The notes beneath the pieces are model-generated. The model saw only the letters and a list, made by a program, of their open reading frames with translations, was not told the origin of the DNA and did no database searches. A program made the position numbers and the translations under genes. Positions 1 through 7,670 of a DNA stretch of 8,526 nucleotides are shown here, in pieces. The DNA comes from an uncultured Variovorax sp. (lineage in GTDB: Bacteria; Pseudomonadota; Gammaproteobacteria; Burkholderiales; Burkholderiaceae). The first letter of the stretch is position 1; every line of letters starts with the position of its first letter. The stretch is from contig CAMLCW010000223.1 in assembly GCA_946478645.1 (NCBI GenBank), positions 1 to 8,526 on the forward strand. Direction: 5' to 3'.

Positions 1-980
1 CCACCGGCCTCGACGCGCTGCGCGAGCGCATCAGCGGCTGGTACGCCGAGCGCTTCGGCGTCGACGTGCCGGCGCGGCGCATCGTCGTGACGGCGGGCGC
101 CTCGGCCGCGCTGCAGCTCGCCTGCCTCGCGCTGATCGATGCGGGCGACGAGATCCTGATGCCCGACCCGAGCTATCCGTGCAACAGGCATTTCGTGAGC
201 GCGGCCGACGGCAAGGCCGTGCTGGTGCCGACCACGGCAGCCGAGCGCTTCCAGCTCACGGCCGCCAAGGTCGAGGCCGCCTGGACCGCGAACACGCGCG
301 GCGTGCTGCTGGCCTCGCCTTCCAACCCGACCGGCACCTCCATCGCGCCCGACGAGCTGCGCCGCATCCACGAGGTGGTGTCGCAGCGCGGCGGCATCAC
401 GCTGATCGACGAGATCTACCTCGGGCTCTCGTACGACGCGCAGTTCGGGCAGACGGCGCTGGCGATCGACGACAACGTCATCAGCATCAACAGCTTCAGC
501 AAGTACTTCAACATGACCGGCTGGCGGCTCGGCTGGCTGGTGGTGCCCGAGGCACTGGTGCCCGTGGTCGAGCGGCTGGCGCAGAACCTCTTCATCTGCG
601 CGAGCACGGTGTCGCAGTACGCCGCGCTGGCCTGCTTCGAGCCGGCCAGCATCGCTGAATACGAGCGCCGCCGCGCCGAATTCAAGGCCCGGCGCGACTG
701 GTTCATCCCGCAGTTGAATGCGCTCGGCCTCGATGTGCCGGTAATGCCCGACGGCGCCTTCTACGCCTGGGCCGACTGCACCCGCATCGCGGAACAGCTC
801 GGCATCGAGGGCAGCTGGGATTTCGCCTTCGAGACCATGAAGCGGGCCCATGTCGCCGTGACGCCCGGGCGCGACTTCGGCAGCGCCGAGACCTCGCGCT
901 TCGTGCGCTTTTCCACGGCCAGTTCGATGGCGCACCTGCAGGAATCCGTCGAGCGCCTGCGGGCCATGATCCAACGATGA
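1..980 (+). CDS. PLP-dependent class I/II aminotransferase (5' partial)
   Basis: Fold-type I aminotransferase, a cytoplasmic enzyme that moves an amino group from an amino acid to a 2-oxo acid using pyridoxal phosphate. The reading frame is open from base 3, so the true start lies upstream. About 325 residues are visible, and roughly 60 N-terminal residues would be missing from a typical 390-aa member. Visible family landmarks are the GASAALQLA cofactor-phosphate loop near 96-120, SNPTGT (321-338), DEIY with the PLP-pyridine aspartate (codon 408-410), and SFSKYFNMTGWRLGW with the Schiff-base lysine at codon 501-503. The VRFS arginine at 906-908 normally binds the substrate carboxylate. All key residues are present, so the enzyme looks functional. 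Its substrate cannot be read from the sequence; it could be an aspartate- or alanine-type enzyme. The stop overlaps the ybgC start (ATGA), implying co-transcription and translational coupling with the tol genes. Confidence 0.93.
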   Translation, partial: TGLDALRERISGWYAERFGVDVPARRIVVTAGASAALQLACLALIDAGDEILMPDPSYPCNRHFVSAADGKAVLVPTTAAERFQLTAAKVEAAWTANTRGVLLASPSNPTGTSIAPDELRRIHEVVSQRGGITLIDEIYLGLSYDAQFGQTALAIDDNVISINSFSKYFNMTGWRLGWLVVPEALVPVVERLAQNLFICASTVSQYAALACFEPASIAEYERRRAEFKARRDWFIPQLNALGLDVPVMPDGAFYAWADCTRIAEQLGIEGSWDFAFETMKRAHVAVTPGRDFGSAETSRFVRFSTASSMAHLQESVERLRAMIQR

Positions 981-1414
981 GCTTTGCGTTCCCGATCCGC
1001 GTCTACTGGGAAGACACCGACGCCGGCGGCATCGTGTTCTATGCCAACTACCTCAAGTTCATGGAACGCGCGCGCACCGAATGGCTGCGCTCGCTGGGCA
1101 TCGAGCAGCGCGCGCTGCGCGAGCGCACCGGCGGCCAGTTCGTGGTGAGCGAGACGCAGCTCAAATACCATCGGCCATCTCGCCTTGACGACGAACTGCT
1201 GGTGACAGCCGAACTTCGACAATCAGGCAGCGCATCGCTGATAATCGGACAGCGAGTGCTATCAAAAACAGAGCAGACGCGGACTGCCGCGCCCGACCCC
1301 GTGCTGCTGTGCGAGGGCACCATCCGCATCGGCTGGGTGGACGCCGCCACACTGCGCCCCGCGCGAATTCCGGCAGAAGTTGCGGGAACCCTCGAGCGCC
1401 GCGCTGCTCCATGA
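977..1414 (+). CDS. ybgC: Tol-Pal-associated acyl-CoA thioesterase YbgC
   Basis: Hotdog-fold (4HBT) thioesterase of 145 aa, the usual family length, which hydrolyses acyl-CoA thioesters in the cytoplasm. In E. coli YbgC is encoded directly before tolQ and has been linked to phospholipid metabolism. The N-terminal signature YWEDTDAGGIVFYANYL (residues 10-26) holds the catalytic aspartate, D15, equivalent to the aspartate in the DTDAGG motif of the family. The rest is a typical hotdog strand pattern ending in CEGTIRIGWVDAAT. The start is the ATG overlapping the aminotransferase stop by four bases; no clear Shine-Dalgarno is visible, so translation is probably coupled. Residues about 93-108 (SKTEQTRTAAPDPV) look longer than in compact homologues I remember, and the DNA coding for residues 80-99 is unusually AT-rich with rare codons. 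The neighbours tolQRA strongly support the call. Confidence 0.95.
   Translation: MSFAFPIRVYWEDTDAGGIVFYANYLKFMERARTEWLRSLGIEQRALRERTGGQFVVSETQLKYHRPSRLDDELLVTAELRQSGSASLIIGQRVLSKTEQTRTAAPDPVLLCEGTIRIGWVDAATLRPARIPAEVAGTLERRAAP
1163..1285 (+). other. Atypical low-GC, rare-codon patch within ybgC
   Basis: Inside the otherwise very GC-rich ybgC frame, the 20 codons from 1214 to 1273 contain 30 G/C out of 60 bases by my count. They include CGA twice, TCA twice, ATA, GGA, CTA, AAA and ACA. The whole of dnaE in this window contains no in-frame TCA, CTA or TTA. The patch keeps the reading frame. It could be a decayed repeat or a local recombination patch, or simply a weakly constrained loop. Confidence 0.6.
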
Positions 1415-1430
1415 CTCAACCTATCAAGCC

Positions 1431-2150
1431 ATGAACCAAGACCTCTCCATCGTCAATCTCCTGCTCCAAGCGAGCATCGTGGTGCAGCTGGTCGTGCTGC
1501 TGCTCGTGATCGTCTCGATCGCCAGCTGGGCCGCGATCATCCGCAAGTACTTCGCCCTGCGCCGCATGCGTGCGCTCAACGACGAGTTCGAGCGCGAGTT
1601 CTGGTCGGGCACCAGCCTCAATGAGCTGTTCGCCTCGGCCGCGCAGAACGCCAAGTTCGCGGGCCCCATGGAGCGCATCTTCGCCTCGGGCATGCGCGAG
1701 TACCAGAAGCTGCGCGAGCGCCACGTGAGCGATGCGGGCACGCTGCTCGACGGCGCCCGCCGCGCCATGCGCGCGAGCTTCCAGCGCGAGCTCGACGCGG
1801 CCGAGCAGAATCTCTCGTTCCTCGCCACCGTCGGTTCGGTCTCGCCCTACGTCGGCCTGTTCGGCACGGTGTGGGGGATCATGCATGCCTTCACCGGCCT
1901 GGCCGCGCTCGCGCAGGTCACGCTCGCCACCGTGGCGCCCGGCATCGCCGAAGCGCTGGTGGCTACCGCGATCGGCCTGTTCGCGGCGATTCCCGCGGTG
2001 GTCGGCTACAACCGCTTCGCGCGCGAGATCGACAAGATCGCGATCGCCCTCGAGACCTACATCGAGGAGTTCTCCAACATCCTGCAGCGCAACCTGTCGG
2101 CCAACCCGGGCGCGGCAACCGCAGCCTCGGCCACGCCCGCCAACCGCTGA
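1431..2150 (+). CDS. tolQ: Tol-Pal system inner-membrane motor subunit TolQ
   Basis: MotA/TolQ/ExbB-family proton-channel protein of 239 aa (family about 230). With TolR it uses the proton motive force to energise TolA during outer-membrane constriction. Three membrane segments can be seen: about residues 15-36, 130-155 and 166-191, with a large cytoplasmic loop between the first two. The conserved blocks GLFGTVWGIMHAF and TLATVAPGIAEALVATAIGLFAAIPA are present. Threonines T146 and T179 match the channel-lining threonines known in E. coli TolQ (T145 and T178). I chose the ATG at 1431, giving MNQDLSIVNLLLQ, because it fits the family N-terminus; the frame stays open further upstream into ybgC but that part does not resemble TolQ. 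It starts 16 bases after ybgC with no strong ribosome-binding site. The C-terminal tail after residue 222 is Ala/Pro/Ser-rich and probably disordered. Confidence 0.97.
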   Translation: MNQDLSIVNLLLQASIVVQLVVLLLVIVSIASWAAIIRKYFALRRMRALNDEFEREFWSGTSLNELFASAAQNAKFAGPMERIFASGMREYQKLRERHVSDAGTLLDGARRAMRASFQRELDAAEQNLSFLATVGSVSPYVGLFGTVWGIMHAFTGLAALAQVTLATVAPGIAEALVATAIGLFAAIPAVVGYNRFAREIDKIAIALETYIEEFSNILQRNLSANPGAATAASATPANR

Positions 2151-2156
2151 GCGAAG

Positions 2157-2162
2157 AGAAGG
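2157..2162 (+). promoter_or_regulatory. Ribosome binding site of tolR
   Basis: AGAAGG lies seven bases before the ATG at 2170. It settles the tolR start, since the frame is open far upstream inside tolQ. Confidence 0.7.
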
Positions 2163-2169
2163 CCAGCCC

Positions 2170-2607
<438 letters not shown>

Positions 2608-2610
2608 GGC

Positions 2611-3630
2611 ATGTCGCTCGCGCTCGACCGCCCCGAATTCGCACCTCCGCCGCAGCGCGGCACGCCGCGCGCGGTGCTGCTGGCGCTTGTCGCGCATGCG
2701 CTCCTGATCATCGCGCTGACCTGGGGCGTGAGCTGGCGGCGTGAAACGGCGGACGCCGCCGTCGACGCCGAGCTCTGGTCCTCGACCGTGCAGCAGGCCG
2801 CGCCGCGCGCCGTGGCGCCCACACCGCCGCCGCCCGCGCCCGCGCCGGCCCCCGCGCCCGAACCTCCGCCGCCACCTCCTCCTCCGCCGCCGCAGGCCGT
2901 GCGGCCGCCCGAGCCGGCCCCCCCGCCGCCGAAGGAGCCCGACATCGCGCTGGAGCGCGAGAAGAAGCTCAAGGAACAGAAGGAGCGCGAGCGCCAGGAA
3001 GAACTCGCGCGCGAGCAGCGGCAGAAGAAGCTCGAAGCCGAGCGCAAGGCCGCGCAGGAAAAGAAGGAGCAGGAGGCGCGCGAGCGCGCCGAACGGCTCG
3101 AGGCCGAGCGCAAGAAGGAAGAACTGCAGGAGCAGCGCGAGCAGCAGCAGAAGAAGCTGGCCGAAGCCAAGAAGAAGGAAGCCGAAGCTGCGGCCAAGAA
3201 GAAAGAGGCCGAAGCCGCTGCGGCCGCCAAGAAGAAGGAAGCCGAGGCCAAGGCCGCGGCGCAGGCGGCCGCCGACCGCGCCGCCACGCTCAAGCGCATG
3301 CAGGCCATGGCGGGCACCGGTGGCGAGGGCAATGCCGCGCGCTCGTCCGGCCCGTCGGGCAGCTATGCCGGCAAGGTGGCTGCGGCCGTCCGGCCCAACG
3401 TGGTGTTCCCCGAGGCCGACCTGATCAACGGCAACCCGGGCGCCGAATTCGACGTGCGCCTCGCGCCCGACGGCACGATCGTCGGCACGCCTTCGCTGGT
3501 GAAGAGCAGCGGCGTGGCCAACTGGGACGAAGCGGCGCTGCGCGCGCTGCAGAAGACCGAGAAGCTGCCGCGCGACGTCGACGGCACCGTGCCGTCGCGC
3601 CTGATCGTCACGCTGCGGCCGAAGCGCTGA
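2611..3630 (+). CDS. tolA: Tol-Pal system periplasm-spanning protein TolA
   Basis: Inner-membrane-anchored arm of the Tol-Pal machine, 339 aa. It is thought to reach across the periplasm to TolB and Pal when energised by TolQR. Residues 1-20 are cytoplasmic and about 21-40 form the anchor helix. H29 in LLALVAHALL fits the conserved His of the TonB/TolA SxxxH motif, while the Ser position is Ala (A25). Next are a Pro-rich linker (about 69-110, including ten consecutive prolines at 85-94), a Lys/Glu/Ala/Gln-rich long helix or coiled coil (about 112-230), and a globular C-terminal TonB/TolA domain (about 250-339, from GSYAGKVAAAVRPNVVF to the end). The start at 2611 is three bases after tolR, with only weak AAGG next to it, so coupling is likely. 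tolB and pal do not follow. The extreme composition is normal for TolA, and orthology is shown by position and the terminal domains. Confidence 0.96.
   Translation: MSLALDRPEFAPPPQRGTPRAVLLALVAHALLIIALTWGVSWRRETADAAVDAELWSSTVQQAAPRAVAPTPPPPAPAPAPAPEPPPPPPPPPPQAVRPPEPAPPPPKEPDIALEREKKLKEQKERERQEELAREQRQKKLEAERKAAQEKKEQEARERAERLEAERKKEELQEQREQQQKKLAEAKKKEAEAAAKKKEAEAAAAAKKKEAEAKAAAQAAADRAATLKRMQAMAGTGGEGNAARSSGPSGSYAGKVAAAVRPNVVFPEADLINGNPGAEFDVRLAPDGTIVGTPSLVKSSGVANWDEAALRALQKTEKLPRDVDGTVPSRLIVTLRPKR
2863..2892 (+). other. Ten-proline run in TolA
   Basis: Ten consecutive Pro codons (CCT, CCG and CCA mixed) encode TolA residues 85-94. From established knowledge, such runs stall ribosomes unless elongation factor P acts, so TolA synthesis here is expected to need EF-P. 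The mixture of synonymous codons suggests the run is kept at protein level. Confidence 0.85.
3166..3249 (+). repeat. In-frame tandem repeat in tolA (AKKKEAEA, three copies)
   Basis: Three imperfect copies of AKKKEAEA plus one to three alanines occupy TolA residues 186-213. At DNA level each unit begins GCCAAGAAGAA and continues with Glu/Ala codons; the units differ in length by Ala codons. It lies in the helical stalk, where copy-number changes would alter stalk length without breaking the frame. Confidence 0.8.
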
Positions 3631-3633
3631 GCC

Positions 3634-3668
3634 GCTGAGAGGCGGCGCCCGCGCGGGCGCCGCTCAGC
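3634..3668. terminator. Bidirectional terminator-like hairpin between tolA and the BOF gene
   Basis: A perfect 22-base palindrome (3642-3663) has 11-bp arms with centre between 3652 and 3653. GCTGA at 3634-3638 can pair with TCAGC at 3664-3668, across a three-base GAG bulge on the left, extending the stem. It sits at the meeting point of two convergent genes, starting 4 bases after the tolA stop and overlapping the last codon of the minus-strand gene. No T-run follows on either strand, so it is not a canonical intrinsic terminator. In high-GC bacteria such hairpins may still stop or stabilise transcripts. Confidence 0.6.
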
Positions 3669-4032
3669 GCGCCACGCTCAGGCGCTTGACGTCGAGTTCG
3701 GCCTTGTTGCCGACCATGTCCTTGTCGAACTCGCCCGAGATCTCGACGCGCACCTTGTCGTCGATCTTCACGCCGGGCGGAAAGTGCTTGGCGTCGATCT
3801 CGACCTTCATGCGGCCGCTGTCGTCGGCAAAGGTGTAGTGCTCGCCGCCATCGTGCGAGACGATGAAGCCGCGCAGGGTCGCATGCTGGTCGTCCTTGCC
3901 GGTGTCGAGCAACTGCTTGACAGTCATGGCCGGCACGCTGCTCGGGCCGGTGTACTGGGCCAGGGCCGGGGCCAGCGAGACCGCCATGGCGAGGGCGATC
4001 GTGGTTTGCTTCAGATTGGCTGCAAGCGTCAT
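3664..4032 (-). CDS. Exported BOF (bacterial OB-fold) protein, YgiW/YdeI-like
   Basis: Small protein of 122 aa with a clear Sec signal peptide: a short basic start (MTLAANLKQ), a hydrophobic core (TIALAMAVSLAP) and an ALA-Q cleavage site near residue 26. It is therefore probably periplasmic. The mature part has the BOF (DUF388, NirD/YgiW/YdeI) layout: PSSVPAMTVKQLLDTGKDDQHATLRGFIV, then YTFADDSGRMKVEIDAKHF, then DKVRVEISGEFDKD and a closing ELDVKRLSV strand. E. coli relatives YgiW and YdeI are tied to stress tolerance, and the fold is proposed to bind small ligands; the ligand here is unknown. The ATG at 4032 has a strong AAGGAG (4048-4043) ten bases upstream. It starts 27 bases after the dnaE stop on the same strand, so it could be on the dnaE transcript. 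Its base composition resembles its neighbours. Confidence 0.88.
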   Translation of the reverse strand: MTLAANLKQTTIALAMAVSLAPALAQYTGPSSVPAMTVKQLLDTGKDDQHATLRGFIVSHDGGEHYTFADDSGRMKVEIDAKHFPPGVKIDDKVRVEISGEFDKDMVGNKAELDVKRLSVAR

Positions 4033-4042
4033 GGCAGTGCTA

Positions 4043-4048
4043 CTCCTT
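4043..4048 (-). promoter_or_regulatory. Ribosome binding site of the BOF gene
   Basis: AAGGAG on the minus strand, ten bases before the ATG at 4032, lies within the 27-base gap after dnaE. It is the strongest Shine-Dalgarno match in the window and fixes the start codon in front of the signal peptide. Confidence 0.8.
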
Positions 4049-4059
4049 GTTGAATGGTG

Positions 4060-7000
4060 TCACTCGTAGACCACCGAGGCCTTGCCGGCCTCGGCCTGCG
4101 CGGTCCAGCTAGCGAGCGCGGCATCGGTGGGAAAGAACTTGGCGCGTTCGCCGAGCTGCAGTTCGACCTGTGCCCCGCCGCGCGCCATCGACAGGCGCAC
4201 CGGCAGGCCGTGTACCAGGTCGCCGTGCTCGCTTTGCTCGGTGCGCGGCGGAAAGTCTTTCACCAGCCGCGCAATGTCGGGCGCCTTGCCGTTCACCGCC
4301 ACGCGCAGGAACTTGCCGAAGCGGCAGCGCGCGGCGGCCAGGTCCCAGACCTGCTGCACCTGGAAGCGCGCCTCGAAGCCGCCGCGGCCCGGCTGCAGCC
4401 GGCCGCTCACGATCACGAGCTCGTCGTCCTTCAGCGTGTTGCGGTTGGCGTTGATCAGCGCCTCGTCGGCGGTGGCCTCGATCGAGTCGGACTTGTCGTC
4501 GAGCTTGAAGATCGCAAGCCGCCCGCGTTGGCCGTTGATGATGCGCAGGTCGCTCACGATGCCCGCGATCACCTGCTGCTCGCGCGTGTCCATCAGGTCG
4601 CCAATCTCGCGCTTGCAGAAGCGCCGCACCTCGTGCGCCACCTCGTCGAACAAGTGGCCCGACAGGTAGAAGCCGACGGCCGTTTTCTCCAACGTGAGCC
4701 GCTCCTTCACGCCCCAGGGCGTGGCATCGATGAGCTCGGGTTCGGCCGTGGCCGAGCCGTGCTCGCAGTCGCCGAAGATGTCGACCTGCGCCGCGTTGGC
4801 CTCGGTGGCGGCGGCGAATTCGAAGGCGCGGTCGAGCGAGGCCACGAGCGACGCGCGGTTCTGCTGGATCGCGTCGAACGCCCCGGCCTTGATCAGTGCC
4901 TCGACGGTGCGCTTGTTGATGCGCTGGCGGTCGATGCGCACGCAGAAGTCGTAGAGGCTCTTGAACGGGCCGCCCTCCTCGCGCGCGCGCACCAGCGCCT
5001 CGACCGCGAGCTGGCCCGTGCCCTTGACCGCGCCCAGGCCGTACCGGATCACCTTGTCGGTCACCGGCTCGAAGCGGTAGTTGCCGCGGTTCACGTCCGG
5101 CGGCTCGAAGCTGATGCCGAAGTTCTTTTGCGCGTCCTCGAACAGCACCTTGAGCTTGTCGGTGTTGTCCATTTCCACGGTCATGTTGGCGCAGAAGAAC
5201 TCGGCCGTGTAATGGACCTTGAGCCAGCCGGTGTGGTACGCCAGCAGCGAGTACGCGGCCGCGTGCGACTTGTTGAAGCCGTAGCCCGCGAACTTCTCCA
5301 TCAAGTCGAAGATCTCGTCGGCCTTGTCCTGCGGGATGCCGTGCGTCGCGAGCGCGCCCGCGCGGAACTTCTCGCGGTGCTCGGCCATTTCCTCGGCCTT
5401 CTTCTTGCCCATCGCGCGGCGCAGCAGGTCGGCGCCGCCGAGCGAGTAGCCGCCCAGGATCTGCGCGGTCTGCATCACCTGCTCCTGGTAGACCATGATC
5501 CCGTAGGTCTCGGAGAGCATCTCGGCCACGGCCGGGTGCGGATACTCGACCTCTTCGCGGCCGTGCTTGCGCGCCACGAAGCTCGGGATCAGGTCCATCG
5601 GGCCTGGGCGGTACAGCGCGTTGAGCGCGATCAGGTCCTCGAGCCGGGTCGGCCGCGCATCTTTCAGCATGCCCTGCATGCCGCGGCTTTCAAACTGGAA
5701 CACCGCCTCCGTCTTGCCTTCGGAGAAAAGCTTGTAGGTCTCGCGGTCGTCGAGCCGGATGTTCTCGTAGGCGAAGTTCTCCTGGCCCTTGTGGCGCTGG
5801 ACGATGAACTCCTTCGCGATCTCGAGGATCGTGAGCGTCGCGAGGCCCAGAAAGTCGAACTTCACGAGGCCGATGGCCTCCACGTCGTCCTTGTCGTACT
5901 GGCTCACGGCCGAGTCGCTGCCGGGCTGCTGGTAGAGCGGGCAGAAGTCGGTGAGCTTGCCCGGCGCGATCAGCACGCCGCCCGCGTGCATGCCGATGTT
6001 GCGCGTCATGCCTTCGAGCTTCTGCGCCATCTCGACCAGCGACTTGACCTCTTCCTCGCGCTCGATGCGCTGCGCGAGCTGCGGCTCGGCCGCGATCGCG
6101 TATTTCTCCTTGTCGTCCTCCGACAGGTCGGTGGGCGGGTACTGCAGCGTGACGGGCTTGCCGGGCTTGTTGGGAATGAGCTTGCTGATGCCGTCGCAGA
6201 ACATGTAGCTCATGTCCATCACGCGGCCCACGTCGCGGATCGCGGCGCGTGCGGCCATGGTGCCGAAGGTGGCGATCTGGCTCACCGCGTCGCGGCCGTA
6301 CTTGTCCTTCACGTAGTCGATCACGCGGTCGCGGTTGCCCTGGCAGAAGTCGATGTCGAAGTCGGGCATCGACACGCGCTCCGGGTTCAGGAAACGTTCG
6401 AACAGCAACTTGTATTCGAGCGGATCGAGGTCGGTGATCTTGAGCGCATAGGCCACCAGCGAACCGGCACCCGAGCCCCGGCCCGGACCCACCGGGCAGC
6501 CGTTGCTCTTGGCCCACTTGATGAAGTCGCCCACGATCAGGAAGTAGCCCGGGAATCCCATCTTGAGGATGGTGTTGATCTCGAACTCGAGCCGTTCCAC
6601 ATAGCGCGGGCGCTCGGCCTCGCGCCTGGCGGCATCGGGGTACAGGTGCGCCAGGCGCTCCTCGAGCCCCGCGAACGATTCCTGCCGGAAAAACTCGTCG
6701 ATCGGCATGCGCACGCCGTCGCTGATGAACGGCGTCGGAAAGTCGGGCAGCTGCGGCTTGCCGAGCACCAGCGTGAGGTTGCAGCGCTTGGCGATCTCGA
6801 CCGTGTTGGCGATCGCGCTCGGCACGTCGGCAAAAAGCGCCTCCATCTCGGCCGCCGACTTGAAGTACTGCTCGGGCGTGAACTTGCGCACACGGCGCGG
6901 ATTGCCGAGGATCTCGCCCTCGGAGATGCAGACCCGCGCCTCGTGCGCCTCGTAGTCCTCGCGCGCGGCGAACTGCACCGGGTGCGTTGCCACCACCGGC

Positions 7001-7578
7001 AGCCGCAGCCGGGCCGCGAGCTTGACGGCCGCGATCACGTGCGGCTCGTCCTCGGGCCGGCCGGCGCGCTGCAGCTCGATGTAGAAGCGGTGCGGGAAAA
7101 TTCCCGCGAGCTGCAGCGCGAGTTCGGCCGCGCGTTCGTGCTGCCCCTGCAGCAGCGGCTGGCCGAGCGGCCCCGCCTGCGCGCCCGAGAGCGCGATCAG
7201 CCCGCCCTGCAGTTCCTGCAGCCATTCGAGCTTGCAGGCCGCCTGCGACTGGCCGCGGCCCACGTTCTGCGTCCAGGCGCGCGCCAGCAGCTCGCACAGG
7301 TGCAGGTAGCCTTCCATGTTCTGCACCAGCAGCACGAGTCGCGTGAGCGCCCCGGGCTCCTTGCCCAGGCCCTCGACGAACACCTCGGCGCCGATGACCG
7401 GCTTGACGCCCTTGCCGCGCCCCTGCTTGTAGAACTTGATGGCCCCGAACAGGTTGTTGAGGTCGGTGATCGCGAGCGCCGGCTGGCTGTCGGCGGCGGC
7501 GGCCTTGACGACTTCGTCGATTCGGATGGTCCCGTCGACGACGGAAAACTCGGTGTGCAGGCGCAGGTGAACGAACAT
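4060..7578 (-). CDS. dnaE: DNA polymerase III subunit alpha DnaE
   Basis: Replicative C-family DNA polymerase, 1172 aa (E. coli DnaE is 1160). It synthesises both strands at the fork within the holoenzyme. Domains in order: PHP (about 1-280), palm and thumb (about 285-560), fingers (about 560-830), helix-hairpin-helix/beta-binding region (about 830-935), OB fold (about 1000-1080) and C-terminal tau-binding part. Catalytic aspartates are visible in MPDFDIDF (404-411) and in KFDFLGL (D575). [16 protein letters not shown] (365-379) and [20 protein letters not shown] (768-787) are family signatures. QVDIF (931-935) fits the internal beta-clamp motif. The PHP domain begins HLRLHTEFS with R6 where metal-binding PHPs have His, as in E. 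coli, so proofreading is probably left to DnaQ. The ATG at 7578 gives the standard [16 protein letters not shown] start and lies directly downstream of a TACAAT box, without a Shine-Dalgarno. The gene is complete, with no TTA, CTA or TCA codons. Confidence 0.98.
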   Translation of the reverse strand: MFVHLRLHTEFSVVDGTIRIDEVVKAAAADSQPALAITDLNNLFGAIKFYKQGRGKGVKPVIGAEVFVEGLGKEPGALTRLVLLVQNMEGYLHLCELLARAWTQNVGRGQSQAACKLEWLQELQGGLIALSGAQAGPLGQPLLQGQHERAAELALQLAGIFPHRFYIELQRAGRPEDEPHVIAAVKLAARLRLPVVATHPVQFAAREDYEAHEARVCISEGEILGNPRRVRKFTPEQYFKSAAEMEALFADVPSAIANTVEIAKRCNLTLVLGKPQLPDFPTPFISDGVRMPIDEFFRQESFAGLEERLAHLYPDAARREAERPRYVERLEFEINTILKMGFPGYFLIVGDFIKWAKSNGCPVGPGRGSGAGSLVAYALKITDLDPLEYKLLFERFLNPERVSMPDFDIDFCQGNRDRVIDYVKDKYGRDAVSQIATFGTMAARAAIRDVGRVMDMSYMFCDGISKLIPNKPGKPVTLQYPPTDLSEDDKEKYAIAAEPQLAQRIEREEEVKSLVEMAQKLEGMTRNIGMHAGGVLIAPGKLTDFCPLYQQPGSDSAVSQYDKDDVEAIGLVKFDFLGLATLTILEIAKEFIVQRHKGQENFAYENIRLDDRETYKLFSEGKTEAVFQFESRGMQGMLKDARPTRLEDLIALNALYRPGPMDLIPSFVARKHGREEVEYPHPAVAEMLSETYGIMVYQEQVMQTAQILGGYSLGGADLLRRAMGKKKAEEMAEHREKFRAGALATHGIPQDKADEIFDLMEKFAGYGFNKSHAAAYSLLAYHTGWLKVHYTAEFFCANMTVEMDNTDKLKVLFEDAQKNFGISFEPPDVNRGNYRFEPVTDKVIRYGLGAVKGTGQLAVEALVRAREEGGPFKSLYDFCVRIDRQRINKRTVEALIKAGAFDAIQQNRASLVASLDRAFEFAAATEANAAQVDIFGDCEHGSATAEPELIDATPWGVKERLTLEKTAVGFYLSGHLFDEVAHEVRRFCKREIGDLMDTREQQVIAGIVSDLRIINGQRGRLAIFKLDDKSDSIEATADEALINANRNTLKDDELVIVSGRLQPGRGGFEARFQVQQVWDLAAARCRFGKFLRVAVNGKAPDIARLVKDFPPRTEQSEHGDLVHGLPVRLSMARGGAQVELQLGERAKFFPTDAALASWTAQAEAGKASVVYE

Positions 7579-7584
7579 CCGCCC

Positions 7585-7590
7585 ATTGTA
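7585..7590 (-). promoter_or_regulatory. Putative -10 box for dnaE (leaderless-type)
   Basis: TACAAT on the minus strand matches the sigma-70 -10 consensus at five of six bases. Six bases (GGGCGG) separate it from the A of the dnaE ATG. If this hexamer occupies -12 to -7, +1 falls exactly on that A, giving a leaderless mRNA. I see no good -35 box 16-18 bases upstream and no extended TG motif, so the call rests on the hexamer and its position. Confidence 0.5.
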
Positions 7591-7656
7591 GAAAGCGCAG
7601 CCTCCACGATGTGGGTTGGCATACCCTCGACGCTCGGTCGCGCAGACTGCGACACC

Positions 7657-7662
7657 TACAAT
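7657..7662 (+). promoter_or_regulatory. Putative -10 box for trhO (near-leaderless)
   Basis: TACAAT lies eight bases before the GTG at 7671. The expected transcription start, about 7-9 bases after the hexamer, falls at 7669-7671, on or just before the start codon. The -35 region is weak (TCGGTC at 7634-7639 with a 17-base spacer). Its position supports the GTG at 7671 as the start over the longer open frame from 7611. Confidence 0.5.
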
Positions 7663-7670
7663 CGGACCCC

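Noticed and set aside
1380..1430. An earlier TolQ start at the TTG in the end of ybgC
   Set aside because: The 17 added residues do not look like TolQ, whereas the ATG at 1431 gives a normal N-terminus before the first membrane segment.
1732..2169. The long upstream part of the tolR frame as a fusion protein
   Set aside because: It lies within tolQ out of phase and is Arg/Pro/Ser-rich; the ATG at 2170 has a well-placed ribosome-binding site and the standard TolR start.
5690..7297. A 535-codon minus-strand frame overlapping dnaE in another phase
   Set aside because: Arg/Ala/Gly-rich translation typical of an out-of-phase frame in high-GC DNA, lying wholly inside the conserved dnaE frame.
4043..7590. 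dnaE plus the BOF gene as a mobile or defence module
   Set aside because: dnaE is a complete house-keeping replicative polymerase with all family signatures. There are no integrase, repeat ends or composition shifts around the pair.
7611..7670. A 20-codon N-terminal extension of TrhO from the GTG at 7611
   Set aside because: The extension ([19 protein letters not shown]) does not resemble the family, and the putative -10 box at 7657-7662 lies inside it. The GTG at 7671 fits the family start better.
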